Source: Deltaproteobacteria bacterium (GTDB lineage Bacteria > Desulfobacterota > Deferrisomatia > Deferrisomatales > JACRMM01). From it: a stretch of 64,000 bases of DNA. Below are positions 25,842 to 34,682 of this stretch, in pieces. The stretch lies in the NCBI GenBank assembly GCA_016214985.1, contig JACRMM010000004.1, positions 186,001-250,000 of the forward strand, in the 5' to 3' direction. The position numbers were made by a program, and so were the translations under genes. The notes beneath the pieces are model-generated. The model had not been told where the DNA came from, made no database searches, and saw only the letters and a program-made list of their open reading frames with translations. Each line of letters starts with the position of its first letter. Positions within the stretch are counted from its first letter, which is position 1.

Positions 25842-27496
25842 GCGTGAGAGCGATCCACAGAGTCTGGATTCTGGTCCTGGCCGCCCTCCTGGGGTCGGCC
25901 CCTGTCCACGCCCGGGAAGCCGCGGGCGCCCTCGCCCCGGCCCTGCGTGGGTTCTACCTGGAAGGGGTGGGCGACCGCGACGGAGCCTTGGCCGCGCTGC
26001 GCGACGCCGTGGCGGCGGACCCCGCGTCGGTGGAGCTCCGTGGCTCCCTGGCCGAGCTCCTGGTCGGCGCGCGCAAGCTGGACGCGGCGCTCGTGGTGCT
26101 GGACGAGGGGCTGGCACAGCGGCCGGGCCATCCGAGACTCCAGCTGTTTCGGGCGCGGCTGTTGGACCTGATGGGGCGGCGAGAGGAGGCTGCGGCGGCG
26201 GCCCAAGAGGCGGCGGCCAAGGGCGCGGGCGACGCCGCCTACGGGATCGCGGTTCGCCTCCTGGGGCAGACGGGCAAGCGCGCCGAGGCGGAGGCAGAGG
26301 CGGCGCGCTGGGTAACGGCTTCGCCCAAGGCCGCAGAGCCGCTCTTCGCCCTCGGAACCCTGAAGGCCTCGGCCGGCGACAAGGAGGCGGCCCGGGCTGC
26401 CTTTGCCCGGGCTCTCGAGCTCTCGCCGGGGCACCTCGACAGCCTGCGGGCCCTTGCCGACCTGGAGGAGGACGCCGGACACGGCGAGGCGGCCGTCGCG
26501 CTCTACCGCAAGGTCGTGGACGCCAACCCGCACGACGCCGAGGCGCGGTTCCGGCTCGCCCGGCTCCTGCTGGGCTTGGGACGCACCGAGGAGACTCTCT
26601 CGGTGCTCCGGGAGGCGCAGCGCTGGGCAAGCTCGGACCCCTCGCTTGCGCTGCGCCTCGGGGTCCTGTTCCTCCAGGCCGACCGGCCAGCCGAGGCGGA
26701 GACCGTGCTACGGCCCTACGCCCAGGCACACGGCGAGGATGGGCGGGGCGTCTATCTTCTGGGCGTGGCGCTCCTCGCCCAGAAGAAGCCCGCGGAGGCC
26801 CTGGATGTTCTCGGACGGATCTCCGCGGGCGCGGAGGAGTACCCGGACGCACTCGCGCGGCGCGCCGCTGCGCTGGACGAGATGGGCAAGCCGGCGGAGG
26901 CAAGGAAGCTCCTGGAGGCGTGGCTCGCCGAGCACCCGGACGACGAGGAGGTTGCCCTGTCCCTGGCCGACCTCCACGAAGGCCACGGCGATCCGAAAGC
27001 GGGGGCGGCGCTTCTGGAATCGATGCTCTCGCGCCGACCCAGCCGGAACCCCCGGTTCTACTTCGCTCTGGGCGTGCTGTACGACAAGCTAAAGGATTGG
27101 ACGAAGAGTGCCGAGTATATGAAACAATCGCTCGGGCTCGCGCCGGACGACCCGGTCGTGCTCAATTACCTGGGCTACACGTACGCGGAGCAGGGGGTGA
27201 ACCTCGGAGAGGCGGAGAAGCTCGTTCTCCGGGCGCTCGAGCTTAAACCCGGCGACGGCGCGGTCACCGACAGCCTGGGCTGGGTGTACTACAAGCAGGG
27301 GAGGTTTCCTGAGGCCGCGGCCACGCTGCGCAAGGCAACGGAGCTGAGCCCGAAGGATGCGGTGATCTGGGAACACCTCGGCGACGCGCTGAAGGCGGCG
27401 GGGGACGCCGAGGGCTCCCGAGCGGCCTACGCGAAGGCGGTCGAGGCGGACCCGGGGCTCGAGACCGCGCGCAAGAAGCTCGAGGAGCAGCGGTGA
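25838..27496 (+). CDS. Secreted tetratricopeptide-repeat protein
   Basis: About 552 residues with a signal peptide (RVWILVLAALLGSAPVHA) and roughly a dozen TPR units spanning almost the whole mature chain. Examples are DAALVVLDEGLAQRPGHPRL, EAVALYRKVVDANPHD-like and SLGWVYYKQGRFPEAAATLRKATEL. GTG at 25838 overlaps the mutS stop; GTG 25844 is an alternative. It overlaps the following lipoprotein gene by 4 nt. A TPR protein plus a LolB-like lipoprotein suggests a periplasmic or outer-membrane assembly role; this is inference. Confidence 0.85.
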   Translation: MSVRAIHRVWILVLAALLGSAPVHAREAAGALAPALRGFYLEGVGDRDGALAALRDAVAADPASVELRGSLAELLVGARKLDAALVVLDEGLAQRPGHPRLQLFRARLLDLMGRREEAAAAAQEAAAKGAGDAAYGIAVRLLGQTGKRAEAEAEAARWVTASPKAAEPLFALGTLKASAGDKEAARAAFARALELSPGHLDSLRALADLEEDAGHGEAAVALYRKVVDANPHDAEARFRLARLLLGLGRTEETLSVLREAQRWASSDPSLALRLGVLFLQADRPAEAETVLRPYAQAHGEDGRGVYLLGVALLAQKKPAEALDVLGRISAGAEEYPDALARRAAALDEMGKPAEARKLLEAWLAEHPDDEEVALSLADLHEGHGDPKAGAALLESMLSRRPSRNPRFYFALGVLYDKLKDWTKSAEYMKQSLGLAPDDPVVLNYLGYTYAEQGVNLGEAEKLVLRALELKPGDGAVTDSLGWVYYKQGRFPEAAATLRKATELSPKDAVIWEHLGDALKAAGDAEGSRAAYAKAVEADPGLETARKKLEEQR

Positions 27497-28332
27497 GATG
27501 CGTCGCCACGGCTCGGGCGGCGCTCGGGTTTGCGGCCGCAGCGCTGGTGGGGGGCTGTGCTCCCCGGGCCCTCTCGCCGCCGCCCGTCGGGGAGCGCCGA
27601 GACGCCCCGCCCCTGGTCGCTGCCCTGGACGTGTACGACGCCGGGCCCTCCGCGGTGCGGAGCACCGGGAGCCTGCGGGTCTCCGGAAGCCCGTCGGCCG
27701 ACTTCGGGGCCACGGTGGTCGCCGGGCTCGGGCTTCGCTTCGACGCGGTCGCCGGACCGTTCTCGACCCCGGTGTTCGCGCTGGCCTGCCGCACGGGCAT
27801 CGAGTGCCGCGGCTTCGCGCCGTCCCGGGGGCGGGTGTACGTCGACGAGGGCGCCACCTGGGAGCCGCTCCTCGCGGAGATCCTGCGGGGGCGGGTGCCG
27901 CGGCTTCCCGACGCGGTTCCCTCGGGTTCCTGGAACACGCTGGCCGGTGCTCCGGTGCTCGCCCTGGCGAATCGGAAGGGCTGGGAGGAGCGGATCGACT
28001 TCTCGCCGGAGGGCGATCGGCCTGCGCGGGTCTTCCTGGGCAGGGCGGGCCGGAGGCCGGACGTGGAGATCCGGTATGGGGAGCTCGGACCGCCGGTCGG
28101 GGGCCATCCCTTCCCTCGGCGGGTGGTGTTGTGGATCGAGGATCCGGGCCGGGCGTACGAGATCGTCTTCCGGCGGGTCGAACCGGTGCCGCCGGGGCTC
28201 GACCCGGGGTTGTTTTCGCTGACCGTTTCTCCGGAGATCCCCGAGGAGCGCGTAGGAGGGTCGGATACGTGGGTGAACGAGGACCTGCCCCTGTGGCCGC
28301 TTCCGCGGGGGGAAGCCGAGAGGCCCCCCTAG
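27493..28332 (+). CDS. Outer-membrane-type lipoprotein (LolB/DUF4292-like)
   Basis: 279 residues. The signal peptide ends in the lipobox LVGGC, with Ala-Pro after the Cys, which does not suggest inner-membrane retention. The mature chain has the look of a LolB-like open beta barrel: STGSLRVSGSPSADFGATVVAG, LRFDAVAGPFSTPVFAL and a closing VSPEIPEE. The overlapping GTGA with the TPR gene implies coupled translation. The family assignment is by fold-like pattern only. Confidence 0.7.
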   Translation: MRCVATARAALGFAAAALVGGCAPRALSPPPVGERRDAPPLVAALDVYDAGPSAVRSTGSLRVSGSPSADFGATVVAGLGLRFDAVAGPFSTPVFALACRTGIECRGFAPSRGRVYVDEGATWEPLLAEILRGRVPRLPDAVPSGSWNTLAGAPVLALANRKGWEERIDFSPEGDRPARVFLGRAGRRPDVEIRYGELGPPVGGHPFPRRVVLWIEDPGRAYEIVFRRVEPVPPGLDPGLFSLTVSPEIPEERVGGSDTWVNEDLPLWPLPRGEAERPP

Positions 28333-28364
28333 AGGCTCCTGCCGCGTTCGATCCCCTGGGCCTG

Positions 28365-29294
28365 ATGGGCCGCAGGGACTTCTCCGTGCTCCTCGTCGAC
28401 GACTCGCCCGGCCTTCGGGAGGAGGTCCGCCGCCTGATCCCGCGCCTGGGCGTGGTGGGCGAGTGCCGCGAGGCCGCCGACGGGATCGAGGCCTACCGCA
28501 AGGTGCTCGAGGCCATCCCGGACCTCATCTTGTGCGACCTGGTGATGCCGTCGGTGGACGGCTTCAAGTTCCTCACCCTGCTGCGCTCGCGCACCGAGGC
28601 GCGCGACATCCCGGTCATCCTCCTCACCGGAAAGACCGACGTCGAGACGAAGATCCGCGGCCTCGAGCTGGGCGCGTCGGATTACGTGACCAAGCCCTTC
28701 GACGCGGGAGAGCTCCTGGCCCGCATCAAGGTCCAGCTCAAGATCAAGGCCCTCCAGGACGAGCTTCGGCGCTCGAACGAGCGCCTTCAGGAGCTCTCCT
28801 CCACCGATCCCCTGACCCAGCTCCACAACCGGCGCCACTTCATGACCGTGCTGGCGGCCGAGTTCGAGCGCGCGGACCGCTACGACCTGCCCCTGTCCTT
28901 CGCCATGCTCGACATCGACCACTTCAAACGGGTGAACGACAGCTTCGGCCATCAGGCGGGCGACGACGTGCTCCGCGCGTTGGGGCTCCTGCTCAAGCGG
29001 GAGCTTCGGACCACCGATATTCCGGGTCGGTACGGCGGAGAGGAGTTCTGCGCCATCCTGCCCCAGACCGGGCTCGAGGGCGCGCGGGAGTTCGCGGATC
29101 GCTTCCGGGTCACGGTGGAGTCCACCTCCTTTCAGGCCCAGGGCCACGAGCTCCGCATGACGATCAGCGTGGGGGTGTCCGCCTGCCCCGGCGCTCGGGT
29201 GGGGAGCGGGGAAGACCTCATTCGGCTGGCCGACGAGGCCTTGTACCGAGCCAAGGGCGACGGCCGAAACTGCGTGCGAGCGAGCGAGCCATGA
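28365..29294 (+). CDS. Response regulator with GGDEF output (PleD-like)
   Basis: About 309 residues. The receiver domain (1-125) has the acidic pair Asp12-Asp13, phospho-acceptor Asp58 in LILCDLVMPS, Thr in ILLTGK and the conserved Lys in VTKPFD. A short coiled linker (LQDELRRSNERLQELSS) leads to a GGDEF domain with TDPLTQLHNRRHF and catalytic GGEEF. It should make c-di-GMP on phosphorylation. The start is the ATG at 28365; the much longer open frame upstream lies over the lipoprotein gene. The stop overlaps the next ATG as ATGA. It is the first signalling gene in the pilB-cheX-cheY block. Confidence 0.93.
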   Translation: MGRRDFSVLLVDDSPGLREEVRRLIPRLGVVGECREAADGIEAYRKVLEAIPDLILCDLVMPSVDGFKFLTLLRSRTEARDIPVILLTGKTDVETKIRGLELGASDYVTKPFDAGELLARIKVQLKIKALQDELRRSNERLQELSSTDPLTQLHNRRHFMTVLAAEFERADRYDLPLSFAMLDIDHFKRVNDSFGHQAGDDVLRALGLLLKRELRTTDIPGRYGGEEFCAILPQTGLEGAREFADRFRVTVESTSFQAQGHELRMTISVGVSACPGARVGSGEDLIRLADEALYRAKGDGRNCVRASEP

Positions 29295-29635
29295 ACTGCC
29301 CGAGCTGCAAACACCCCTGCACCGCCGAGCGCAACTACTGCGGCTCCTGCGGGAGCCCCCTGGCCCGATACTGCTCGCTGTGCGGGTTCCGAAACCTCGC
29401 GGCGGACCGCTTCTGCGGTGGCTGCGGCTCGCCGCTCGGAGCGGAGGCCCGCCCGCCGGCGCCGCCGCCGATGCCCGGCGCGGCCGGCGGGCTGCCCGAT
29501 TCCGCCGGGCCGGCGGCGATCGACTCCGATCTCGACGAGCTCCTGGCCGCGGCGCAGGAGCCGGCGGAGGCGAGGGCGGACGAGGCCTCGGTGCGGGTGA
29601 GCCAGGATGACATCGACTCTCTGTTCGGAGACTGA
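29291..29635 (+). CDS. Zinc-ribbon adaptor with FliM-like C-terminal peptide
   Basis: 114 residues. The N-terminal 50 hold four CxxC knuckles (3-6, 17-20, 28-31, 42-45), a double zinc ribbon. A Pro/Ala-rich disordered linker follows, and the protein ends in VSQDDIDSLFGD (103-114). This tail closely resembles the N-terminal SQxEIDALL peptide of the flagellar switch protein FliM, which binds phospho-CheY. Genes on either side encode a receiver-GGDEF and PilB, then CheX and CheY, so a CheY-binding adaptor that links signalling to the ATPase is plausible. The peptide is seen directly; the binding is inferred. ATGA overlap upstream, and 3 nt to the pilB GTG. Confidence 0.75.
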   Translation: MNCPSCKHPCTAERNYCGSCGSPLARYCSLCGFRNLAADRFCGGCGSPLGAEARPPAPPPMPGAAGGLPDSAGPAAIDSDLDELLAAAQEPAEARADEASVRVSQDDIDSLFGD

Positions 29636-29638
29636 CCG

Positions 29639-31357
29639 GTGATCGTCAAGAAGGTCGAGACCCGCCTGGGCCAGATGCTCGTGGAGGAGGGGCTCCTCTC
29701 CGAGGAGGAGCTGGAGCAGGCGCTGGCCGACCGCCAGAACCGCGGGCTTGGCGGCAAGCCCATCGGCAAGTACCTGGTGGAGTCCGGGTTCGTCAAGGAG
29801 ACGGACTTCCTCCGCATTCTGGCGCGCCAGTTCAACCTCGCCCTGATGGACCTCTCCGAGATCCAGGTCCAGCCCGAGGTGCTCGAGAAGGTGCCGGAGG
29901 AGCTCTGCCGCAAGTACAAGATCCTCCCCCTGTTCGCCATCGGCGAGGAGGTGACGGTCGCGATCTCCGACCCCACCCAGATCGACGGCGTGGACATGGT
30001 CGCCCGGTACCTGAAGGCCCCGGTCCAGCCCGTGCTCGCGAGCGAGACGCAGGTGCTCCAGACCATTGCCGCGAGCTTCGGCAAGAAGGACGGCAGCGAG
30101 GAGGGGGAGCGCGACGACATCTCCAGCCTGAACCGGCTCGAGTCGGGCGGCGAGCGCGACGTCGACCTCGAGACCCTGCGGCGGGCCGGGGAAGAGGCCC
30201 CCATCATCAAGATGGTCGACAAGATCCTCAAACTCGCGGTGCGGGAGGGCGCCAGCGACATCCACGTGGAGCCGGGCGAGGAGCAGCTCATGGTCCGGTT
30301 CCGGGTCGACGGGATGCTCCAGAAGCGGTTCGGCTTCTCCATGCGCCTTGCCGCAGCCGTGGTCAGCCGGATGAAGATCCTCTCGGACCTCGACATCTCG
30401 GAGCGCCAGAAGCCCCAGGACGGCCGGATCCAGTTGAAGATGGGGGACAAGGAGCTGGAGTTCCGGGTCAGCGTGCTTCCGGTCTACTACGGGGAGAAGG
30501 TCGTGATGCGCATCCTGGACCGCGCGAGCGTGCGCGTCCAGCTGGAGAACCTCGGCCTTTCGAAGCAGAACCTCCGCATCTTCGACGGGCTCGTCCGCCA
30601 GCCCAACGGCATCGTGCTCGTGACAGGCCCGACCGGGAGCGGCAAGTCCACGACGCTGTACGCGGCGCTCAACGCCATCAACTCGATCGACAAGAACATC
30701 GTCACGGTCGAAGATCCGGTGGAGTACCAGATTCCGCTGATCAACCAAGTGCCGGTGAATCCCCGCCGGGGGCTCACCTTTGCCGGGGCACTCCGGTCGA
30801 TCCTGCGCCAGGACCCCGACATCGTCATGATCGGCGAGATCCGGGACCCCGAAACCGGCTCGATCGCGGCCGAGGCCGCACTCACGGGCCACCTGGTGCT
30901 CTCTACCCTCCACACCAACGACGCCCCCTCGTCGGTGACGCGGCTGATCGAGATGGGCGTGGCGCCGTTCCTGCTCGCGCCCACGATCCTCGGCATTCTG
31001 GCCCAGCGCCTCGTGCGCCGGGTGTGCCCTCAGTGCAAGGCGCCCTACGAGCCCAAGCCGGCGGAGCTCCACGAGGCCGGGATCGGCGAGCTGGTGGGCA
31101 AGGTGACTCTACATCGGGGAAAAGGGTGCGGGTACTGCGGGGGCACGGGGTACAAAGGCCGCACCGGGATCCACGAGGTCCTCAAGGTCGACGAGGAGAT
31201 CCGCGACCTCATCACCGAGCGCGCGAGCGCCTCGCAGATCCGGCGCGCGGCCGCGGCGAAGGGGTTCAAGGACCTGCGGTTCGACGGGCTCAAGAAGGCG
31301 GTCTCGGGCCAGACGAGCCTCGAAGAGGTGATTCGCGTGACCAAGGCTGTGGAGTGA
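29639..31357 (+). CDS. Type IV pilus/type II secretion ATPase (PilB/GspE)
   Basis: 572 residues, GTG start. The N-terminal MshEN/GspE-N domain (LGQMLVEEGLLSEEELEQAL ... IGKYLVESGFV) has the kind of motif that binds c-di-GMP in MshE-type ATPases. The C-terminal ATPase has Walker A GPTGSGKSTT near 330, an Asp box, Walker B and HTNDAPSSVTRLIEMG. A zinc site is formed by CPQC (about 462) and CGYCGGTGYKGR (about 497). It powers pilus extension or pseudopilus assembly. No other pilus gene is in the window. The upstream diguanylate cyclase and downstream cheX-cheY suggest the ATPase is regulated by c-di-GMP and phospho-CheY. Confidence 0.92.
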   Translation: MIVKKVETRLGQMLVEEGLLSEEELEQALADRQNRGLGGKPIGKYLVESGFVKETDFLRILARQFNLALMDLSEIQVQPEVLEKVPEELCRKYKILPLFAIGEEVTVAISDPTQIDGVDMVARYLKAPVQPVLASETQVLQTIAASFGKKDGSEEGERDDISSLNRLESGGERDVDLETLRRAGEEAPIIKMVDKILKLAVREGASDIHVEPGEEQLMVRFRVDGMLQKRFGFSMRLAAAVVSRMKILSDLDISERQKPQDGRIQLKMGDKELEFRVSVLPVYYGEKVVMRILDRASVRVQLENLGLSKQNLRIFDGLVRQPNGIVLVTGPTGSGKSTTLYAALNAINSIDKNIVTVEDPVEYQIPLINQVPVNPRRGLTFAGALRSILRQDPDIVMIGEIRDPETGSIAAEAALTGHLVLSTLHTNDAPSSVTRLIEMGVAPFLLAPTILGILAQRLVRRVCPQCKAPYEPKPAELHEAGIGELVGKVTLHRGKGCGYCGGTGYKGRTGIHEVLKVDEEIRDLITERASASQIRRAAAAKGFKDLRFDGLKKAVSGQTSLEEVIRVTKAVE

Positions 31358-31367
31358 GGCAGGAGCC

Positions 31368-31874
31368 GTGAAGGCGGAACACGTCAACGCGTTCCTCGCC
31401 CCGTCGGTCGAGGTGCTCCGGAAAATGGCGCGCACCGCGGTCGCCGTGGGCAGGGTGTCGCGCCTCCAGCGCACCCTGGCGCCCAACGCCCTCAGTATCA
31501 TTATCGGGCTCAACGGGTCGCTCTCCGGGTCGGTGATCCTGACCGCGGGCCGCGAGGTGGCCTGGGCCCTGGCCGGACGGATCGTGCGCGAGGAACTATC
31601 CGAGGAGGCCGAGGGCGAAGTGATGGCGGTGCTCTCCGAGCTCGCGAACACGATCGTCGGCAACGCCACGGGCCACCTCTACGAGCTCGGCCACACCGAA
31701 GGGATCACGCCGCCCACGGTCGTGATGGGCGCCCGGGTCAGCTTCGACTTCTCCGAGGGAGTGGAGAGCGTCCTGATCCCGCTCGAAACCGACGCCGGGG
31801 AGATCGACCTGATCGTCTCGCTGGCCCGACCGTTCCCTGGCGCAGCCGAGCTCTGCGGTCCGAGGGGCCGATGA
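31368..31874 (+). CDS. cheX: CheX-type CheY-P phosphatase
   Basis: 168 residues in the CheX/CheC fold. The catalytic helix is ELANTIVGNATG, with Glu91 and Asn94 forming the ExxN pair that dephosphorylates CheY-P. VSIIIGLNGSLSGSV-like and GITPPTVVMG segments match the family. It starts 10 nt after pilB and is followed 22 nt later by cheY, so phosphatase and substrate are probably made together. Confidence 0.9.
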   Translation: MKAEHVNAFLAPSVEVLRKMARTAVAVGRVSRLQRTLAPNALSIIIGLNGSLSGSVILTAGREVAWALAGRIVREELSEEAEGEVMAVLSELANTIVGNATGHLYELGHTEGITPPTVVMGARVSFDFSEGVESVLIPLETDAGEIDLIVSLARPFPGAAELCGPRGR

Positions 31875-31896
31875 CGGAACGATGGGAGAGGGTGTC

Positions 31897-32277
31897 ATGG
31901 TAAAGCGCGCGCTGGTCGTGGACGACTCGCCCTACATACAGAAGGAGCTCTCGAAGATCCTGGAGAAGCACGGCTGCCAGGTGGCGGCCACGGCCTCCAA
32001 CGGCCTCGAGGCGGTGAAGAAGTACCGGGAGGTCAAGCCGGACTTCGTCACGCTCGACCTCGTGATGCCGCAGATGGGGGGGATCCAGACGCTCCTGCTC
32101 CTGAAGAAGATCGACCCGGCGGCTCTCGTGATCATGGTGAGCTCCATGTCGGGCAAGGACAAGATCCTGGAGTGCGCCAACGCGGGCGCCAGCCACTACA
32201 TCCTCAAGCCCTTCGAAGAGGAGAAGGTGGCCGAGGTCCTGCAGAAGGTGGTGTTCAAGGGGGAGCCGGCGGCCTGA
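31897..32277 (+). CDS. CheY-like single-domain response regulator
   Basis: 126 residues, one receiver domain: Asp9-Asp10, phospho-acceptor Asp54 in VTLDLVMPQMGG, SSMSGKD and the conserved Lys in LKPFEEEKV. The ATG at 31897 is preferred because GGAGAGGG lies just upstream; an ATG at 31882 is in frame. No output domain, so it acts by protein binding. CheX upstream is its likely phosphatase; the FliM-like peptide of the zinc-ribbon protein is a candidate target. No cognate kinase is encoded in this block. Confidence 0.93.
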   Translation: MVKRALVVDDSPYIQKELSKILEKHGCQVAATASNGLEAVKKYREVKPDFVTLDLVMPQMGGIQTLLLLKKIDPAALVIMVSSMSGKDKILECANAGASHYILKPFEEEKVAEVLQKVVFKGEPAA

Positions 32278-32301
32278 CCCCGACCGGATTTCCGTGCCCC
32301 T

Positions 32302-32337
32302 CGGGCCGTCCCGCCTCGCTGCCGGACGGCCCGCTTC
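32302..32337 (+). terminator. Terminator after cheY
   Basis: CGGGCCGTCC and GGACGGCCCG form a perfect 10-bp stem with a 12-nt loop, followed by CTTCT. It ends the long dtd-to-cheY run. Confidence 0.7.
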
Positions 32338-32422
32338 TATCTCCCTTCCGAAATGCGATCGGCCTCGCCTATACTTCACCGCACGCGACGCGGCAACTCT
32401 TCAGACGAGCGGAGGAAGCGAC

Positions 32423-33517
32423 ATGGGGAAGCAGGCGCGGACTCGGGCGTGGACAGCGGCGGCGTGCGGGCTGGCCCTTCTCGCGGCAGCCAGCGGGGCG
32501 GGAGCCGACGTGACGGTGGAGCGGTTCATCCGGACGGGCGGGTTTGCGGGGCTCGCAGCAAGCGAGTCGACGGCCGTCGAGAAGCTCAGCGGCCTGAAGA
32601 AGCGGGAGGTCCACACCACCCGCCTCACGGGAGGCGGGCTCGGGGGGCTCCTGGGGAAGATCGCGGGGGACATGGGGTCGGATTCGATCACGAACGTCGC
32701 GAAGGACACCGTGTGGTCGCTCGACCACAAGAAGAAGAGCTACACCGAGGAGTCCATCTCCGCGGCGTTCCGGGAGCTCCAGAAGGGGGACCAGGCGCAG
32801 ACGGCGGACCAGGGCCAGACGTCGAAGGAGGAGTCGGACGTCCGGGTCGTGAAGAACGAGATCTCGGTGAAGGAGACGGGGGAGAAGAAGACCATCAGTG
32901 GGTTTCCGTGCACGCTCTACGTCGTGACGTGGCTCCTGGAGACCGAGAACGTGAAGACCAAGGAGCGGAGTCGAAGCGTGATGACTACAGACCTCTGGAA
33001 CACGCCCGAGACCCGTGAGACCAAGGCCCTCGCCCGCGAGGAGGGTGAGTTCTCGGCGGCGTACCTCCGGAAGATCGGGGTCGACGCTTCGGCGGCGCAG
33101 TCCCGGGAGCTCGGCCTGGGGGTGGTGGCCGGGCTCTTTGGCGGCGACCAGAAGGCCCGCGACAAAGGGATGGCGGAGCTCCGGGAGCAGATGGCGAAGA
33201 TCAAGGGGTTCAACATCGCGACCGCCGTGCGTTGGGAGGCGAATGCGGGGGACGGGGCAGAGGCCGCCCGGCCCCGAGAGACCAAGCCTCAGGAGGCCGA
33301 GCCGGCGGCCTCGACCGGAGGCCTGGCCGGGATGTTCGGCCTGGCCAAGAAGCTGATGGGCGGCGCGGAGGAGGCCAAACCGGCGGAGCCCGCGCAGCCG
33401 GCGGCGGCGGGCAGCACGGCGCTCTTTGACTCCTACACCGAGATCCGGCGGATCGACCTGTCGTCGATCGGTGCCAAGGAGTTCGAGGTGCCGTCCGGCT
33501 ACCAGCTGGCCCGGTGA
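32423..33517 (+). CDS. Secreted protein of unknown function
   Basis: About 364 residues. The ATG at 32423 (GGAGGAAG upstream) starts a signal peptide (AWTAAACGLALLAAASGAGA). The mature protein has a Gly-rich stretch (GGGLGGLLGKIAGDMG), Lys/Glu-rich helices, a segment TISGFPCTLYVVTWLLE, and an Ala/Pro-rich linker before the C-terminal EIRRIDLSSIGAKEFEVPSGY. The ending resembles proteins that report on metal or resistance phenotypes in the DUF4412 group, but I cannot assign it. It is transcribed alone, after the cheY terminator. Confidence 0.7.
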   Translation: MGKQARTRAWTAAACGLALLAAASGAGADVTVERFIRTGGFAGLAASESTAVEKLSGLKKREVHTTRLTGGGLGGLLGKIAGDMGSDSITNVAKDTVWSLDHKKKSYTEESISAAFRELQKGDQAQTADQGQTSKEESDVRVVKNEISVKETGEKKTISGFPCTLYVVTWLLETENVKTKERSRSVMTTDLWNTPETRETKALAREEGEFSAAYLRKIGVDASAAQSRELGLGVVAGLFGGDQKARDKGMAELREQMAKIKGFNIATAVRWEANAGDGAEAARPRETKPQEAEPAASTGGLAGMFGLAKKLMGGAEEAKPAEPAQPAAAGSTALFDSYTEIRRIDLSSIGAKEFEVPSGYQLAR

Positions 33518-33532
33518 CGGGCTGGCACCGGG

Positions 33533-34207
33533 TCAGTGGCAGCTCCAGCCCGTGAGGTGGCGGCCGAGATTAAACGCGCCCATTAGTGCCACGGACAGGC
33601 CCGCCGCGCGAAACAGCCAGCCCCGGGTTCGGGCCCCGAGGAGGTGGGCGGCGCCTGCGAAGGCGAGCAGAGACGGGGAGGTCCCCGCTCCGAAGCCGAG
33701 CATCAGCGCCGCACCCTCCGACGGGTCGGCGGTGAGCGCCGCGTTGACCAGCACGGCGTAGAGCAGGCCGCAGGGGAGCAGACCGAGGGTCGCGCCCAGG
33801 GGCAGGGCCGCCAGGGCCGGGGGACGCCGACGCAGCCAGGCCACACCCACTGCGACGGCGCGGCCCAGCCCTCGGCCGGCGTCCTCGAGCGCACTCAACC
33901 ACCCGAGCCCACCGGCGGTCGCCAGGCCGGCGGCGATCACGAACGCGTCGGCCGTCAGCATCAGGGCGCGCCCGAGCCCCGGTGCCCCGCCGCACCGGGC
34001 CGCTGAGAGACCCACGTGCCCCGCGGCCCAACCCAGGGTCCCGTACGTCCCGATCCGGCCGGCGTTGTAGAGCGCGTGGAACCAGGGACCCACGCGCCGG
34101 GAGCCGGAGAGCGACAGGGCCGCCACGAGGGTTCCGCACATCCCCGCGCAGTGCCCCGAACCGAGGAGCCCGGCCGCTGCACCACTCAGAAAGAGGGGCC
34201 AGCTCAC
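33533..34207 (-). CDS. TauE/SafE-like membrane protein (UreH/DsbD-TM type)
   Basis: 224 residues with about six TM helices. The N-terminal GSGHCAGMCG motif and LGLLPCGLLYAVL are hallmarks of the sulfite-exporter TauE/SafE subgroup (COG2836-like), related to the DsbD transmembrane core. Members near cytochrome oxidase and copper genes are thought to move copper or reducing equivalents. Here it stands alone, convergent with the secreted protein at 33517, so the substrate cannot be read from context. Confidence 0.8.
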   Translation of the reverse strand: MSWPLFLSGAAAGLLGSGHCAGMCGTLVAALSLSGSRRVGPWFHALYNAGRIGTYGTLGWAAGHVGLSAARCGGAPGLGRALMLTADAFVIAAGLATAGGLGWLSALEDAGRGLGRAVAVGVAWLRRRPPALAALPLGATLGLLPCGLLYAVLVNAALTADPSEGAALMLGFGAGTSPSLLAFAGAAHLLGARTRGWLFRAAGLSVALMGAFNLGRHLTGWSCH

Positions 34208-34682
34208 GGCGGCGTGCCTTCGGCGTCGGCTCTGCCTCCCCGATACCCCTTGGGGTCGTCGGACACGACGCTTGGCTCTCTCACGCTGTTCCCTTCCGCC
34301 GTAGCCATGGTCAGGTCCGGGACGGGGCCGTCCCGGACCAGGAAAGAGCTACGGCGTACCACCGGCGGCGCCGTTCGCGCAAGACAAAGCGGACAGGGCG
34401 TCGACAGGGCGCGGTGCCGCTCACGCCGCGCGTCGGTCCTCTTGTCTTGCGAGAATCGTCGTGCGGATTCGCTTGCCCAGCCAAGGTTCGCGTAGGGACT
34501 TCTTGACCCCGTGGTTGTTTTTTCGGTACAAGCGAGGCGTCATATCGTCGAAACGTCAATTCCTTGGCTTCCTGGACCCACGTCTTTTGCGGGTGCCGGC
34601 TTGACGGCGGCGGAACTCCTGGGACAATGGCGGCGACTACAGGGGCATGAAGCATCTGTCTTGCAGAAGAAAGGAGTGGAAC
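34208..34682. other. Non-coding gap between divergent genes
   Basis: 475 bp between the TauE-like gene and the first OmpA gene. No coding frame with a convincing start and codon pattern was seen, and no RNA gene. TTGACC at 34503-34508 and GTACAA at 34526-34531 are spaced by 17 nt and are a weak candidate promoter for the OmpA gene. Confidence 0.4.
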
